Numbered from the stretch's first letter, positions 1 through 9,021 are shown. The stretch is DNA of 64,000 bases from Bradyrhizobium sp. CB3481 (GCF_029714305.1 NZ_CP121647.1:1384501-1448500); one strand, 5' to 3'. Notes: a model not told the origin generated them from the letters alone. Numbers and translations are program-made.

Positions 1-389
1 TGGACGAGATCGTGCGCGCGGCGCAGAGCGACTATGAAAGCCTGATCACCGTCACCGTCACCACCGAACGGCAGGAACGGTCGGTGTCCGGCACCGTCTA
101 TCACGACGGCAAGCCGCGGCTGGTCGACATCAAGGGCATTCGCGTCGACGCCGAATTCGGCAAGTCGATGATCTATGTGACCAACGAGGACAAGCCCGGC
201 TTCATCGGCAGCTTCGCCGGCCTGCTCGGCGATGCCAAGATCAACATCGCCACCTTCCATCTCGGCCGCGTCAAGCAGGGCGGCGACGCCATTGCGCTGG
301 TCGAGATCGATGGTCCTGTGCCCGCTGACGTGCTGACGAAGGTGCAGGCCCTGCCGCAGGTCAAGCAGGCCAAGGCGCTGGCGTTCTAA
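1..389 (+). CDS. serA: D-3-phosphoglycerate dehydrogenase, C-terminal fragment (ACT domain)
   Basis: Only the last 129 codons are present; the reading frame is open from base 3 and the gene begins outside the window. The visible part ends in an ACT domain: 'VTNEDKPGFIGSFAGLLG' followed by 'INIATFHLGR' and 'DAIALVEIDG' is the regulatory domain of type-I SerA. SerA oxidises 3-phosphoglycerate in the first step of serine synthesis, and in the family the ACT domain binds serine. The catalytic part cannot be seen, so the assignment rests on this tail. About 250 bases without a gene separate it from the next start. Confidence 0.85.
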   Translation, partial: DEIVRAAQSDYESLITVTVTTERQERSVSGTVYHDGKPRLVDIKGIRVDAEFGKSMIYVTNEDKPGFIGSFAGLLGDAKINIATFHLGRVKQGGDAIALVEIDGPVPADVLTKVQALPQVKQAKALAF

Positions 390-640
390 GAGCCTCGCGC
401 AAAACGCTGAGTGAATCTCGACGCATGGGATCGAGGTTCGCTCGCACTGTTGCCCCGAAGGTTGCGGCGACGAATGCCGGCGCCGACTGGCTATTCCGGC
501 CTGCTCGATCATCGCCAAGCTGGCCGCAATCTTGCCTAAAGTCCTGATCGAACCCGTTTCTCCTTCGCTGCGTCTCACGACCGGGGACGGTGGGCCTTTT
601 GGTGCGCCGCCGTCAGGGGAACAGGTCAGGAGAAAACTCC

Positions 641-2320
641 ATGCGATTGATTGCAAACAGCTTTTTGACGACGAGCCTCGTCGTGCTGACGGCGCTTCTC
701 GCCGGCCGGGCGCGGGCGGCCGACCTGCCGGCCAGTTCGGCGGTCGATGCCGTCACGGTCTATCCCGACGGCGCCAGCGTCACGCGCGTCGTCGAGCTGG
801 ATCTTCCTGCCGGCGAGAATTCCGCCGTACTGAAGGATTTTCCGCTCGCGCTCGATCCGTCGTCGCTCCGGGTCGAAGGCGAGGCGGCGGCCAAGCTCAC
901 GATCGGCGCAATCGACGCCAAGCCGCCGCGCGCGGCGCCGCCGGCCAACCTGCCCGAGCTCGACAAGCGCATCGAGGCGCTGAAGGACGAGCGGACCAAT
1001 TTGCAGGGTGCGATCGATGCGGCTAATGCGCGGCGCAAATTCGCCGAGCGCTTCGCCGATACCTCGCCGGCCGGGATCGGCGACAAGGGTGAGGCGCGGC
1101 CGGTTGCCGAATGGCGGGCCGCCTTTGCCGCGGTCGGCGAGGAAATCGCCAGCGCCAACGCTGCGATCCGCGATGCGCAGCGCAAGCAGCGCGACATCGA
1201 CCGTGAAATCGCGCACCTCGAACAGGACCGGGCGCAGAAGCCGCCGAACAAGCTGGAAGTGCGGATCGAGCTTGCCGCCGCCGCTGCGACCAAGGCCACG
1301 CTGCGGGTGACCTATGCGGTGCGCAACGCGCGCTGGACGCCGCTCTATGACGCGCGGCTCGAAACCGGCGCCCGGGATCGCAAGCCGGCGCTCGAACTGG
1401 TGCGCCGCGCCGAAATCACCCAATCGACCGGGGAGGATTGGTCCAACGTTGCGCTCAGCGTCTCGACCGTGCGCACCGCGCGCGGCGGCAGCGCGCCGGA
1501 GCTGAGTTCGCTTGTCGTGCAGTATCCGCAACCGCCGCGGCCGCAGGCATCCGCCAGCGGCGCGGTGGACACCAACAGGCAGTTGCTACGCGCGGCGCCT
1601 GCGCCGATGGCCAAGATGGAGGAGGCGGTGGCTGGGGAGCGCTTCCGGGTGGCCGATGAACAGCAGGCCACGGCCGATGTCAGCGGCTTCCAGGTGGTGT
1701 TCAGGATTCCCGGCCGCGTCAGCCTCAGCGCCAGCGAGGGTGCCAAGAGCCTGCGCGTCTCCTCTGCGGCCATCGCGCCCGATCTTTCGGTCCGCGCCGC
1801 GCCGGTGAAGGATCCGGCGGCGTTCCTCGAAGCGAGCTTCAAGCAGGGCGAGGACGCACCGCTCTTGCCGGGCCGGGTCTCGATCTACCGCGACGGCGTC
1901 TTTGTCGGGCGTGGCCTGATGGCCGCTGCAAGCAAGGACGAGACCGTGCGGCTCGGCTTCGGCGCCGACGACAAGGTCAAGATCGAACGCACTGTCCTCA
2001 AGCGCAACGAGGGATCGGCCGGCCTGATCGTGACGACGTCGAAGACCGACGAGCGCGCGTTCAAGACCACCGTGCGCAACGGCCACGATTTCCCGATCCG
2101 GATCGCGATCGAGGATCAGTTGCCGGTCAGCGAGAACGAGGACATCCAGGTCGAAATGCTACCCTCCACGACGCCGCCGACCGCGAGCAACATCCGCGAC
2201 CGCCGCGGCGTGCTGGAATGGGCCTTCGAGGCCAAGGCGGGTGAAGTCCGGGATATCAACTTCGCCTGGCGGATCCGCTGGCCCAAGGACAAGGGTGTCG
2301 TGATGTTGCCGGCGGGGTGA
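641..2320 (+). CDS. Exported DUF4140/DUF4139 (mucoidy inhibitor MuiA-like) protein
   Basis: The product has 559 residues. An in-frame ATG at 590 exists, but the ATG at 641 is preferred: it has an AGGAG site just upstream and opens directly into a signal peptide (hydrophobic 'FLTTSLVVLTALLAG', cleavage after 'RARA'). After an N-terminal beta domain comes a charged coiled coil (about residues 90-190, e.g. 'LKDERTNLQGAIDAA'). The C-terminal DUF4139 domain includes 'YAVRNARWTPLYDARL' and 'ITQSTGEDWSNVALSVST' and ends in the family-like 'FAWRIRWPKDKGV'. The family is of unknown biochemical function, exported, and named after a locus affecting mucoidy. It stands alone. Confidence 0.85.
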   Translation: MRLIANSFLTTSLVVLTALLAGRARAADLPASSAVDAVTVYPDGASVTRVVELDLPAGENSAVLKDFPLALDPSSLRVEGEAAAKLTIGAIDAKPPRAAPPANLPELDKRIEALKDERTNLQGAIDAANARRKFAERFADTSPAGIGDKGEARPVAEWRAAFAAVGEEIASANAAIRDAQRKQRDIDREIAHLEQDRAQKPPNKLEVRIELAAAAATKATLRVTYAVRNARWTPLYDARLETGARDRKPALELVRRAEITQSTGEDWSNVALSVSTVRTARGGSAPELSSLVVQYPQPPRPQASASGAVDTNRQLLRAAPAPMAKMEEAVAGERFRVADEQQATADVSGFQVVFRIPGRVSLSASEGAKSLRVSSAAIAPDLSVRAAPVKDPAAFLEASFKQGEDAPLLPGRVSIYRDGVFVGRGLMAAASKDETVRLGFGADDKVKIERTVLKRNEGSAGLIVTTSKTDERAFKTTVRNGHDFPIRIAIEDQLPVSENEDIQVEMLPSTTPPTASNIRDRRGVLEWAFEAKAGEVRDINFAWRIRWPKDKGVVMLPAG

Positions 2321-2340
2321 GACCAGCGTTCACATCTCCC

Positions 2341-2479
2341 TGTCATGCCCCGCCACCCGGTCCGGCCTTCGGCCGGCCGGATGACAGGCTCCGGCGGGGC
2401 ATCCAGTAACCCGCGGCGTCAGATGAGCGCGCCATGACCGCCGCGGAGTACTGGGTCCCCCGCCTTCGCGGGGGATGAC
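2341..2479. repeat. Intergenic palindromic repeat, family D
   Basis: This imperfect palindrome starts TGTCATGCCCCGCC and ends CGCGGGGGATGAC, with an inner CCGGCC-rich hairpin and a 'GGCATCCAGTA...GTACTGGGTC' core. A diverged copy lies at 28119-28237. It sits between convergent genes and may act as a terminator. Confidence 0.65.
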
Positions 2480-2497
2480 CACTGAAGCTAGTTGGCG

Positions 2498-3736
2498 TCA
2501 CCTACTCTTCCGCGCCTGCAACTCTGCTTCCCATCCGAACACCGAGCGGCCATCGAGCCCAGGCGATGCCGCTCGCTCTCCAGCGATGAACGCCTCCAGC
2601 GACGGCCCCTTGGCTGAACGCTCGAGCCGCCGCGACTGGTCGTCAAGGCGCTTCAACGCCTGCATCTCCTCGTCGCGCCCGAGCTTTGCGTTCTGCACCG
2701 CCGATTTCAGCACGCGGATGGTTTCGTCATAGACCTTGATCGGCACGGGGTAGGGATGGCGGTCCTTGCCGCCATGCGCCAGCGAGAAGCGGGCGGGATC
2801 CTTGAAGCGATAAGGCGCGCCATGGACGACTTCGGCGACCATGGCGAGCGAGCGCACGGTGCGCAGCCCGACGCCCGGTGTCAGCAGCAGCTCCGGAAAA
2901 TCGATTGGCCCGCGCTCGGCCGCCGCGGCCAGCGTGCCATGCAGGCGGCGACTGAACACGTCACTTGCACGGACGTCATGATGTGCGGGCATCACGAGAT
3001 GAGGCAGCAGCGCCTGCGCTGGTACTTTGCCCTCTATGGCGGCAAGTTCGCTGATGAGGCGATCGGGCCCCATCTCGCTCAACAATTCGAGCTGCGCGGC
3101 CCGCGAGCGCTCCGCGCGGTGGTCGGTGAGATTGACGATCTCGCCCTGCGCCGGACCGTCGATCGCGCTGTGCGGCTCGTCGACGAAGTTGGTGAGCTGC
3201 TCGGAATGCCAATGGTAGCGCCGCGCCTGCCGCTTGTCGCCGTTCATGCCCTGCTGCACGACGGTCCACTTGCCGTCATCGGTGACGAAGAAGCCGTGCA
3301 GGTAGAGATCAAAGCCGTCCTGCACCGCGGCGCTGTCGACCTTGGCGACGAGGCGGCTGGCACGGATCAATGGTCCGCTGTCGAAGCCAACCTGCTCGCC
3401 GATCAACCGAAGCTCATCCGGCGTCTTGCGCGAGTGCTGGCCGCGACCGCCGCAAACGCGGATGCCGAGCTCGTGCTCCATGGGTTTGAGGCCGCGTTTC
3501 AGCGCGCCGATCACGCTGGTGGTGATCCCGGACGAATGCCAGTCCATCCCCATCACGGCGCCGAACGACTGGAACCAGAACGGATGCGACAGCCGCCGCA
3601 AGAATTCATCGCGGCCGTAGTGATGTACAACGGCTTGCGTGATGATGGCGCCGAGCGAGGACATGCGCGTCGCCAGCCAGGGCGGCACGCGGCCGCCATG
3701 CAGGGGGAGATCGGCACTGCCGCTACGTCTTGCCAT
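2498..3736 (-). CDS. DUF763 protein with helix-hairpin-helix motif
   Basis: The product has 412 residues. The start 'MARRSGSADLPLHGGRVPPWL' and the early 'HPFWFQSFGAVMGMDWHSSG' match my recollection of the DUF763 family, which has no assigned reaction. Near residues 270-290, 'LLLTPGVGLRTVRSLAMVA' has the hxPGVGxxTxxxL form of a helix-hairpin-helix, a sequence-independent DNA-binding motif found in glycosylases and nucleases. Conserved-looking histidines ('HWHSEQ', 'HGGKDRHPYPVP') could form an active site; that is inference. The C terminus is charged and helical. The gene lies 52 bases downstream of alkB on the same strand, so co-transcription is likely and suggests a role in nucleic-acid repair. 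Confidence 0.8.
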   Translation of the reverse strand: MARRSGSADLPLHGGRVPPWLATRMSSLGAIITQAVVHHYGRDEFLRRLSHPFWFQSFGAVMGMDWHSSGITTSVIGALKRGLKPMEHELGIRVCGGRGQHSRKTPDELRLIGEQVGFDSGPLIRASRLVAKVDSAAVQDGFDLYLHGFFVTDDGKWTVVQQGMNGDKRQARRYHWHSEQLTNFVDEPHSAIDGPAQGEIVNLTDHRAERSRAAQLELLSEMGPDRLISELAAIEGKVPAQALLPHLVMPAHHDVRASDVFSRRLHGTLAAAAERGPIDFPELLLTPGVGLRTVRSLAMVAEVVHGAPYRFKDPARFSLAHGGKDRHPYPVPIKVYDETIRVLKSAVQNAKLGRDEEMQALKRLDDQSRRLERSAKGPSLEAFIAGERAASPGLDGRSVFGWEAELQARKSR

Positions 3737-3788
3737 TGGTTCCCAGCGATTCTGGATGACAGTCTAGCAGAGCCAAAGGCCGTCGCCG

Positions 3789-4394
3789 CTAGGCCTTTCT
3801 GTCGGCCATCGTACGGAAGGTGATAGAATAGCGCGGCGCCCCGACGGCGGGAATGCTGTGCTCCCAGACCAGGCGGGATTCGCCCGACATCATGTAGAGC
3901 GAGCGAGGCGCGGCTTCGAGCGTATAACGCTGCCACTTCGCGCCAATGGCGCGGCGAAAACGGAACTTGCACGACGATCCCAGCGAGAGGCCGAAGATGC
4001 GATCGAAATGCGGTTTGTCGCGGTGCCAGCCGATCCCCACACCGACGTCATATTCGGTGCAAAGCACTTGCGCGACTTGGGTCGACGGGCCGCCATGGGC
4101 CTCGACCTTTTCGATCAGCGGCAGCAGCCAGGCGGGGATCGGTTCGGCCGGTCGCAGCCGTTGCAGCGTGTAGTCGTAGCGGAACCCGAAGGAAGCGACG
4201 CGGCGCTTGCCTTCGAACGCGCCGAACTGGAAAGGCTGCAGCGGCAATGCCGAGACCTGTCCAATAAGCTCACGCTCGAGCGCCGGCGTGATGAACTCCG
4301 GGGCATAGCGCAGTCCCTCCGGCGAGGCTTTCTCCTGCGCAAAAAGAGCGAGCTGCTCGGTCAAGCTGATGTCCTTGGCAATGTCGGCATCCAT
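3789..4394 (-). CDS. alkB: AlkB-family 2-oxoglutarate/Fe(II) dioxygenase
   Basis: The product has 201 residues, the usual length for the family. Iron ligands are visible as the H-x-D of 'GWHRDKPHFD' (His124, Asp126) and His179 in 'VWEHSIPAV'. The 2-oxoglutarate site is the 'RYSITFR' motif (Arg188 to Arg194). AlkB enzymes oxidatively remove methyl groups from damaged DNA or RNA bases; some bacterial AlkB-like proteins have other substrates, so substrate is not settled. It is the first gene of an apparent two-gene unit with the DUF763 gene. No Ada regulator is adjacent. Confidence 0.9.
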   Translation of the reverse strand: MDADIAKDISLTEQLALFAQEKASPEGLRYAPEFITPALERELIGQVSALPLQPFQFGAFEGKRRVASFGFRYDYTLQRLRPAEPIPAWLLPLIEKVEAHGGPSTQVAQVLCTEYDVGVGIGWHRDKPHFDRIFGLSLGSSCKFRFRRAIGAKWQRYTLEAAPRSLYMMSGESRLVWEHSIPAVGAPRYSITFRTMADRKA

Positions 4395-4559
4395 CCAATA
4401 TGGGGATCAGTCCGCACAAATAAAGGTGCGCCCTCAACTGGTTAAAGCCGCACGCGAGGTCGCTTCGTTGCATGTTTTTCCTGCCAGCGGGAGGAACTTT
4501 GCCGGTATGCAAAAATTGTCGGTTCGGACATGGCGGCGGGACATTTGGAGGAGGAAACC

Positions 4560-4634
4560 ATGCACGGACTTATCTATCTGGTCGGCTTGATCGTCGTCAT
4601 TCTGGCGGTTCTGTCGTTCTTCGGCCTTCGCTAG
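4560..4634 (+). CDS. 24-residue single-span membrane microprotein
   Basis: A short ORF starts at an ATG six bases after a strong GGAGGAGGA ribosome site and encodes 24 residues: MHGL, then a continuous hydrophobic run ('IYLVGLIVVILAVL'), then 'SFFGLR' and TAG. The run is long enough for one membrane helix. Translation of the next membrane protein would begin 4 or 16 bases after the stop, so the two may be coupled. It is too short for standard gene finders. The strong ribosome site and membrane-helix composition support it; the function is unknown. Confidence 0.65.
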   Translation: MHGLIYLVGLIVVILAVLSFFGLR

Positions 4635-4650
4635 TGCGATGGAGATATCG

Positions 4651-5511
4651 ATGGAAAACATCACGCCGGCGGCGCGCAGCGATGTCGCGTCGCGTTTTTT
4701 GCAGTGGTCGCCGATCGTGCTCGGCGCTTTCGCGGCCACCGCGCTGTCTTCGGTGCTGCTGACATTCGCGGTGACGATCGGCCTTGGCGTAACGTCGGCC
4801 GCGCCGACATGGCGCGATGCGTCCGCAGCGCTTGCGATCCTCTCGGGCCTTTATCTGATCATCCAGGCGGTGCTGTCGTTCGGCCTTGGCGGCTACATCG
4901 CCGGACATGCCCGTAATTCGGCCGGCCCGGCCGCCGTGGAGGAAACAGAGCACGTCGACGGCGCCCACGGCCTCGGTAGCTGGGCGCTCGCCGTGGTGAT
5001 GGGCGCCATCCTCGCCGCTCTGATCGGCGCGGCGACGGTCAACCGGACGGCCTCATTGCGCGGTCCTGCGCAGGCCGGCGCGGCCGAGCCGCTATTGAGC
5101 TACGAGCTGGACCGGCTGTTTCGCGCCGGCCGCCGCGCGCCCAATGTCGACCTCAGCGCCGAGCGCGCCGAGGCAGGTCGCATCCTGCTCACCACGTCGA
5201 GCCATAGCGGCCTGAGCGCTGATGACCGAACCTACCTCATTCAGCAGGTCGCCGCGCTCACGGGACTCTCGGCAGGCGATGCGGAGAAGCGTGTCGATAG
5301 CGTCGCTGGCGCTGCCCAAACCGCGATCGCGCGCTCGCGGCGCAGCAGCATCATCCTGGCGTTCTCCGTTGCCACCGCCATCCTGCTCGGCGCCGTGGCG
5401 GCCTGGGCTGCCGCCGTTGCCGGCGGCCGGCATCGCGACGGCGCGGCTCTGCCGGAATGGATGGTGCGATCGAACGCGATCGGAAGGCGGCACGAGGCGG
5501 TGTACCGATAG
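4651..5511 (+). CDS. Four-helix membrane protein of unknown function
   Basis: The product has 286 residues from the ATG at 4651, which has GGAGAT five bases upstream; an ATG at 4639 would add four residues. Hydrophobic segments lie near residues 20-45 ('VLGAFAATALSSVLLTFAV'), 55-75, 105-125 ('LAVVMGAILAALIGAATV') and 235-260 ('AVAAWAAAVAGG'). A soluble helical region of about 100 residues separates the third and fourth. Similar proteins in Bradyrhizobium are, as I recall, labelled PhnA-like, but nothing here shows a link to phosphonate metabolism. The microprotein just upstream is probably in the same transcript. Confidence 0.75.
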   Translation: MENITPAARSDVASRFLQWSPIVLGAFAATALSSVLLTFAVTIGLGVTSAAPTWRDASAALAILSGLYLIIQAVLSFGLGGYIAGHARNSAGPAAVEETEHVDGAHGLGSWALAVVMGAILAALIGAATVNRTASLRGPAQAGAAEPLLSYELDRLFRAGRRAPNVDLSAERAEAGRILLTTSSHSGLSADDRTYLIQQVAALTGLSAGDAEKRVDSVAGAAQTAIARSRRSSIILAFSVATAILLGAVAAWAAAVAGGRHRDGAALPEWMVRSNAIGRRHEAVYR

Positions 5512-5520
5512 CGGCTTTCT

Positions 5521-5652
5521 TCTCTCTCTCCCCGTTCTTCACGGGGAGAGGGGAGGGGTGAGGGCTGCTTCAGCAGACTCAATTGGCAGTGATTACGAGG
5601 ATAGATCCTCTCACCCCAACCGCCTCCCCGCGAAAGGCGGGGAGAGGGAGGA
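5521..5652. repeat. Intergenic palindromic repeat, family F
   Basis: Two GC-rich hairpins (CCCCGTTCTTCACGGGG and CTCCCCGCGAAAGGCGGGGAG) flank an AT-richer centre, with 'GGGGTGAGGG' answered by 'CTCACCCCAACC'. A related copy is at 15941-16066. It lies between convergent genes, so it could end transcription from both sides. Confidence 0.65.
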
Positions 5653-5657
5653 GCAAC

Positions 5658-7010
5658 TCACTTCGCCTTCAGGAATTCACCGACTTCGAGCAGCACGAAC
5701 TCGTTGTCGTCGGCCTTGTTCGGCTCGCGGCTGGAGGAGAACGGCAAATTGTTGTCGTTGCCGACGATGATGTGGGTGTCGTCGACGCGGTCGACGTTTT
5801 CGATGGTGAAGAACGGGAAGGTCAGCACGCCGTCATTGAGCGGCTTGCGGGCCTTCTTGTTCGGATCCTTGATCTTCATCAGGTCGATATAGGCCACCTT
5901 GCGCACCGGCTTGCCGACATTGGCGTCCGTCAGTTCGACCTTGTAGACGCGCTTGAATTTGGCGAGGTCGGCAAAGCAATTCTCGCCGCGCTGGCCGGCC
6001 GGGCAGGCCTTGTCGGCAGTGCCCTCGCCATTGTCGCGCTCGATGATCAGGCCGCTGGTCGCGTCGATCATGTTGAAATCGCCGATCGCATGGCCGTTCT
6101 GCTCGAACACGTACTGCCAGTAGCGGCCGGTGAACTTTTCGGCGGCGACGTCGAATTCGAGGATGCGCGACGCTTCCTTGCCGTCGACCTCTTCAAAGTC
6201 CTTTTTCTCGGCGTCCCATAGCGGGCCCTCGAGCAGGCCGTACAGGAACTTGCCGTCCTTGGAGGCGGCAAAACCTTCATATCCCTTGGAGCGGCGCAGA
6301 TTGACTGTGGTGTAGCTCGCGCCGGGCGCGGCCGGCGACTGCACCGACCAGTGGTCCGGCGAGCGCACCGGCTTGCCGTCGGCGGTGGTTTCGAACACCG
6401 CGAGAATCTTGCCCATCCTGTCGGCCTTCAGCACATAGGGCCCGAACTCATCGCCGATCCAGAAGGTGTCGCCGATGATCTGGAATCCCTCGGTGTCGAA
6501 ATCGGCGCCGGTGAGATAGCGCTTGGCGGTATCTTCATGGACGATGCGGAACGGCACCTTCTTGTCGGGATCGTGCAGGAAGACGGTTTCCTGGCGCTCG
6601 ATCTTGCCGCTCGCCCAGTCGATCTTGTGGCGGTTGAGATAGAGCATCGAATCGGCCGAGTTGTAGCGCGAACCCATGCCGTTGTCGGTGAGCACCCAGA
6701 ATGAGCCGTCTGACATCACCTTGATGCCGGAATGGCCCTGCAGCGGCTGGCCCTTGAACGGCAGCGCGACGCTGGTCGGACGCTCATAGGATTTGCCCAT
6801 CACGCTGCCGACCGCGTCGACGCGCTTGCCGGTGGTGTACTTGCCTGAGGTCTTGAGATCATCAGGTGCGTCGGCCGGTGCCTCGATGAAGGTTTCGGCC
6901 GGCAGCACCGCATGGCTTTTCAGCGTGGCGGGAAATTCGCCTTCGCCTTGAGCGAAGGCGGTACCGGCCAGAAATATGGACGCGACAGAGCAGAGCAACG
7001 ACACGCGCAT
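5658..7010 (-). CDS. Secreted esterase-like activity of phytase family protein
   Basis: The product has 450 residues from the ATG at 7010, which has AGGAGA six bases upstream and starts a clear signal peptide ('RVSLLCSVASIFLAGTAFA', cleavage before QGEG). Typical features of the phytase-like esterase family (PF13449) are visible: 'GHSGIKVMSDGSFWVLTDNG' early on, 'DTEGFQIIGDTFWIGDEFGP' in the middle, and the late 'FFTIENVDRVDDTHIIVGND'. The fold is predicted to be a beta propeller in the periplasm. The substrate is not known, and phytase activity should not be assumed. It ends just after repeat F and is the only gene of its unit. Confidence 0.85.
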   Translation of the reverse strand: MRVSLLCSVASIFLAGTAFAQGEGEFPATLKSHAVLPAETFIEAPADAPDDLKTSGKYTTGKRVDAVGSVMGKSYERPTSVALPFKGQPLQGHSGIKVMSDGSFWVLTDNGMGSRYNSADSMLYLNRHKIDWASGKIERQETVFLHDPDKKVPFRIVHEDTAKRYLTGADFDTEGFQIIGDTFWIGDEFGPYVLKADRMGKILAVFETTADGKPVRSPDHWSVQSPAAPGASYTTVNLRRSKGYEGFAASKDGKFLYGLLEGPLWDAEKKDFEEVDGKEASRILEFDVAAEKFTGRYWQYVFEQNGHAIGDFNMIDATSGLIIERDNGEGTADKACPAGQRGENCFADLAKFKRVYKVELTDANVGKPVRKVAYIDLMKIKDPNKKARKPLNDGVLTFPFFTIENVDRVDDTHIIVGNDNNLPFSSSREPNKADDNEFVLLEVGEFLKAK

Positions 7011-7117
7011 GGCGGATCTCCTGTAGGTAGCGATGCGCCTGTCTTGCGGAGCGGCTGTTACAATCACCTGACAGTTCCGTGAACAACCGGTGACGCCGTT
7101 GGATAAGCCTTGCGGCG

Positions 7118-7924
7118 TTATGCCGTCGGCGCACCGGCCGGCCGCATGGTCTGCGGCAGCAGGAACGGCACGCCCTGGTCGGTGTAGTCGATCTCTACAT
7201 CCACCTCGAATATTCGGCGGATGGTGTCAGCCGTGATAGCCTCGCTGCAGCCGCCATCGGTCGCGAGCCGGCCGCGATGCAAGAGCACGATGCGGCCGGC
7301 AAAACGCATCGCGAGATTGAGGTCGTGCAGCACGGCGATGACAGCCGTGCCGTTCTGCGCGCGCCGCTTGGCGATTTCCACGAGGTCAATCTGGTGGCGC
7401 ATGTCGAGGCTGGAGGTCGGCTCGTCCAGCAAGAGGAGGCCGGGGCCGTACTGCGCCTCGCCGCAGGCAAGCTGCACCAGCACGCGGGCGAAATGCGCGC
7501 GCTGCTGCTCGCCGCCGGAGAGCGTCGGCAATTGCCGTGCGCCGAAATGCGCCAGTCCCACCTCGTCGAGCGCGGCATCGACCAGGCGCTGCGCGGCGGC
7601 GCGGCCGGCATCGCCGGCGCCCATATGGACGATCTCTTCGACCGTGAACGGGAAGGTGACGTTGACATGCTGCGACAGCATTGCGCGGTGACGGGCGAGC
7701 AGGCGCGGCGGATAGAGGTGGATGTCGCGCTGCTTCAGCGCGATGCGGCCCTTGGTCGGGCGGATGTCGCCCGACAGCATTCGTAGCAGCGTCGATTTGC
7801 CGGCGCCGTTGGGGCCGACGATCGCGACCATCTCGCCGGTCTGGACGCGCAGGTTGACGCTATCGACCAGCGTGGCGCCGCCGACGGCCATCGAGAGCGA
7901 TTGCGCGTCGAGCAGGGCAGTCAT
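7118..7924 (-). CDS. hmuV: Heme ABC transporter ATP-binding protein
   Basis: The product has 268 residues. Walker A is 'GPNGAGKST' (residues 37-45), the signature is 'LSGGEQQ' (135-141), Walker B is 'LLLLDEPTSSLD' (from 163), and the switch histidine is in 'VLHDLNLAM'. It powers heme import through HmuU. Its ATG overlaps the hmuU stop by four bases (7921-7924), so translation is coupled. The locus hmuR, hmuP, hmuT and hmuU makes heme, rather than siderophore or B12, the likely substrate. Confidence 0.93.
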   Translation of the reverse strand: MTALLDAQSLSMAVGGATLVDSVNLRVQTGEMVAIVGPNGAGKSTLLRMLSGDIRPTKGRIALKQRDIHLYPPRLLARHRAMLSQHVNVTFPFTVEEIVHMGAGDAGRAAAQRLVDAALDEVGLAHFGARQLPTLSGGEQQRAHFARVLVQLACGEAQYGPGLLLLDEPTSSLDMRHQIDLVEIAKRRAQNGTAVIAVLHDLNLAMRFAGRIVLLHRGRLATDGGCSEAITADTIRRIFEVDVEIDYTDQGVPFLLPQTMRPAGAPTA

Positions 7925-9021
7925 AGCGACACCAGCCCACGCTGCCGCAGCAGCATACCCAGGAAGAACGGCGCGCCGACCGCGGCCGTCAAAATGCCGA
8001 TCGGCATTTCCGCGGGCGCCACGGTGGTGCGGGCCAGCGTATCGGCACCCGTCAGCAGCACCGCGCCTGATAGCATGGAGGCCGGCAGCAGCAGCCGGTG
8101 CGCCGGCCCGATCACCAGCCGCAAGAGATGCGGCACCACGATGCCGACAAAGCCGACGACGCCGCAGACGGAAACCGCCACGCCTGTCATCGCCGACACC
8201 AGCACGATCGAAATCCGCTTCAACCGTTCGACATCGACGCCGCTGTGAAACGCTTCGGCTTCACCGAGCACCAGGACATCAAGCCCGCGCGCGATCGAGA
8301 TGCAGGCGATCGCGGCAATGGCGAGCACTGGCGCCAGCGTGGCGAGCTTGGGCCACGTTGCGCCGCTGAGCGAGCCGAGCATCCAAAACGTGATGTCGCG
8401 GAGCTGCCGGTCGTCGGCAATGAATACCAGCAGTCCGATGCCGGCACCAGCGATAGCGGCGATCGCAATGCCGGCCAGCAGGAAAATTGCGATCGACGTC
8501 CGGCCCGAGCGGCTCGCAATCGAATAGAGGATGATGGTCGTTACCAGCGAACCGCCGAAGGCGGCCAGCGGTAGTAGCTGATGCTGCATGAATTGCAGGC
8601 TTTGGCCAAATCGGCTGTCGGTAAATACGATCGCCGCGGCGGCGGCAAATGCACCGCCGGAGGATACGCCGACCAGCGCGGGATCGGCCAGCGGATTGCG
8701 AAACAGCCCCTGCATGATCGCGCCGGATGCGGCGAGCAGGGCGCCGACCATCGCCGCGGCGGCGATCCGCGGGATACGGATCGACCACAGCACGAGCTGG
8801 TCGCGCGCGAGCGTTGGCGCCGGCGAGGCGTCCGCCCACAGGCCGAGCGCCGCGGGTAGCCGTGCCAGCGGGATTCCGGCCGCCCCCAAGGTGAGAGAGA
8901 TCAGCACTGTGCCGGCAAGCACGATCAGCAGGAAAATGAGCGTCAGCGAGGCCGCCGGACGGAACGAATACCCGCTCCGCCGCTTCGCCTTGGCGTCAGT
9001 GAGTGCGGTCATGTTCGGCAA
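7921..9021 (-). CDS. hmuU: Heme ABC transporter permease (FecCD family)
   Basis: The product has 366 residues with many hydrophobic segments, as in FecCD/BtuC-type permeases. Family segments are 'LRLPRI'-like 'LWSIRIPRIAAAAMVGALLA', 'GLFRNPLADPALVGVSSG' and 'CGVVGFVGIVVPHLLRL'. The first 20 residues are a polar cytoplasmic tail. Its start overlaps the end of hmuT by 13 bases, and its end overlaps hmuV by four. It forms the inner-membrane channel of the heme importer. Confidence 0.93.
   Translation of the reverse strand: MPNMTALTDAKAKRRSGYSFRPAASLTLIFLLIVLAGTVLISLTLGAAGIPLARLPAALGLWADASPAPTLARDQLVLWSIRIPRIAAAAMVGALLAASGAIMQGLFRNPLADPALVGVSSGGAFAAAAAIVFTDSRFGQSLQFMQHQLLPLAAFGGSLVTTIILYSIASRSGRTSIAIFLLAGIAIAAIAGAGIGLLVFIADDRQLRDITFWMLGSLSGATWPKLATLAPVLAIAAIACISIARGLDVLVLGEAEAFHSGVDVERLKRISIVLVSAMTGVAVSVCGVVGFVGIVVPHLLRLVIGPAHRLLLPASMLSGAVLLTGADTLARTTVAPAEMPIGILTAAVGAPFFLGMLLRQRGLVSL

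Noticed and set aside
4499..4530. GGAACTTT motif as an EcfG promoter for the 24-residue microprotein
   Set aside because: No CGTT-like -10 element occurs at 16-17 bases spacing.
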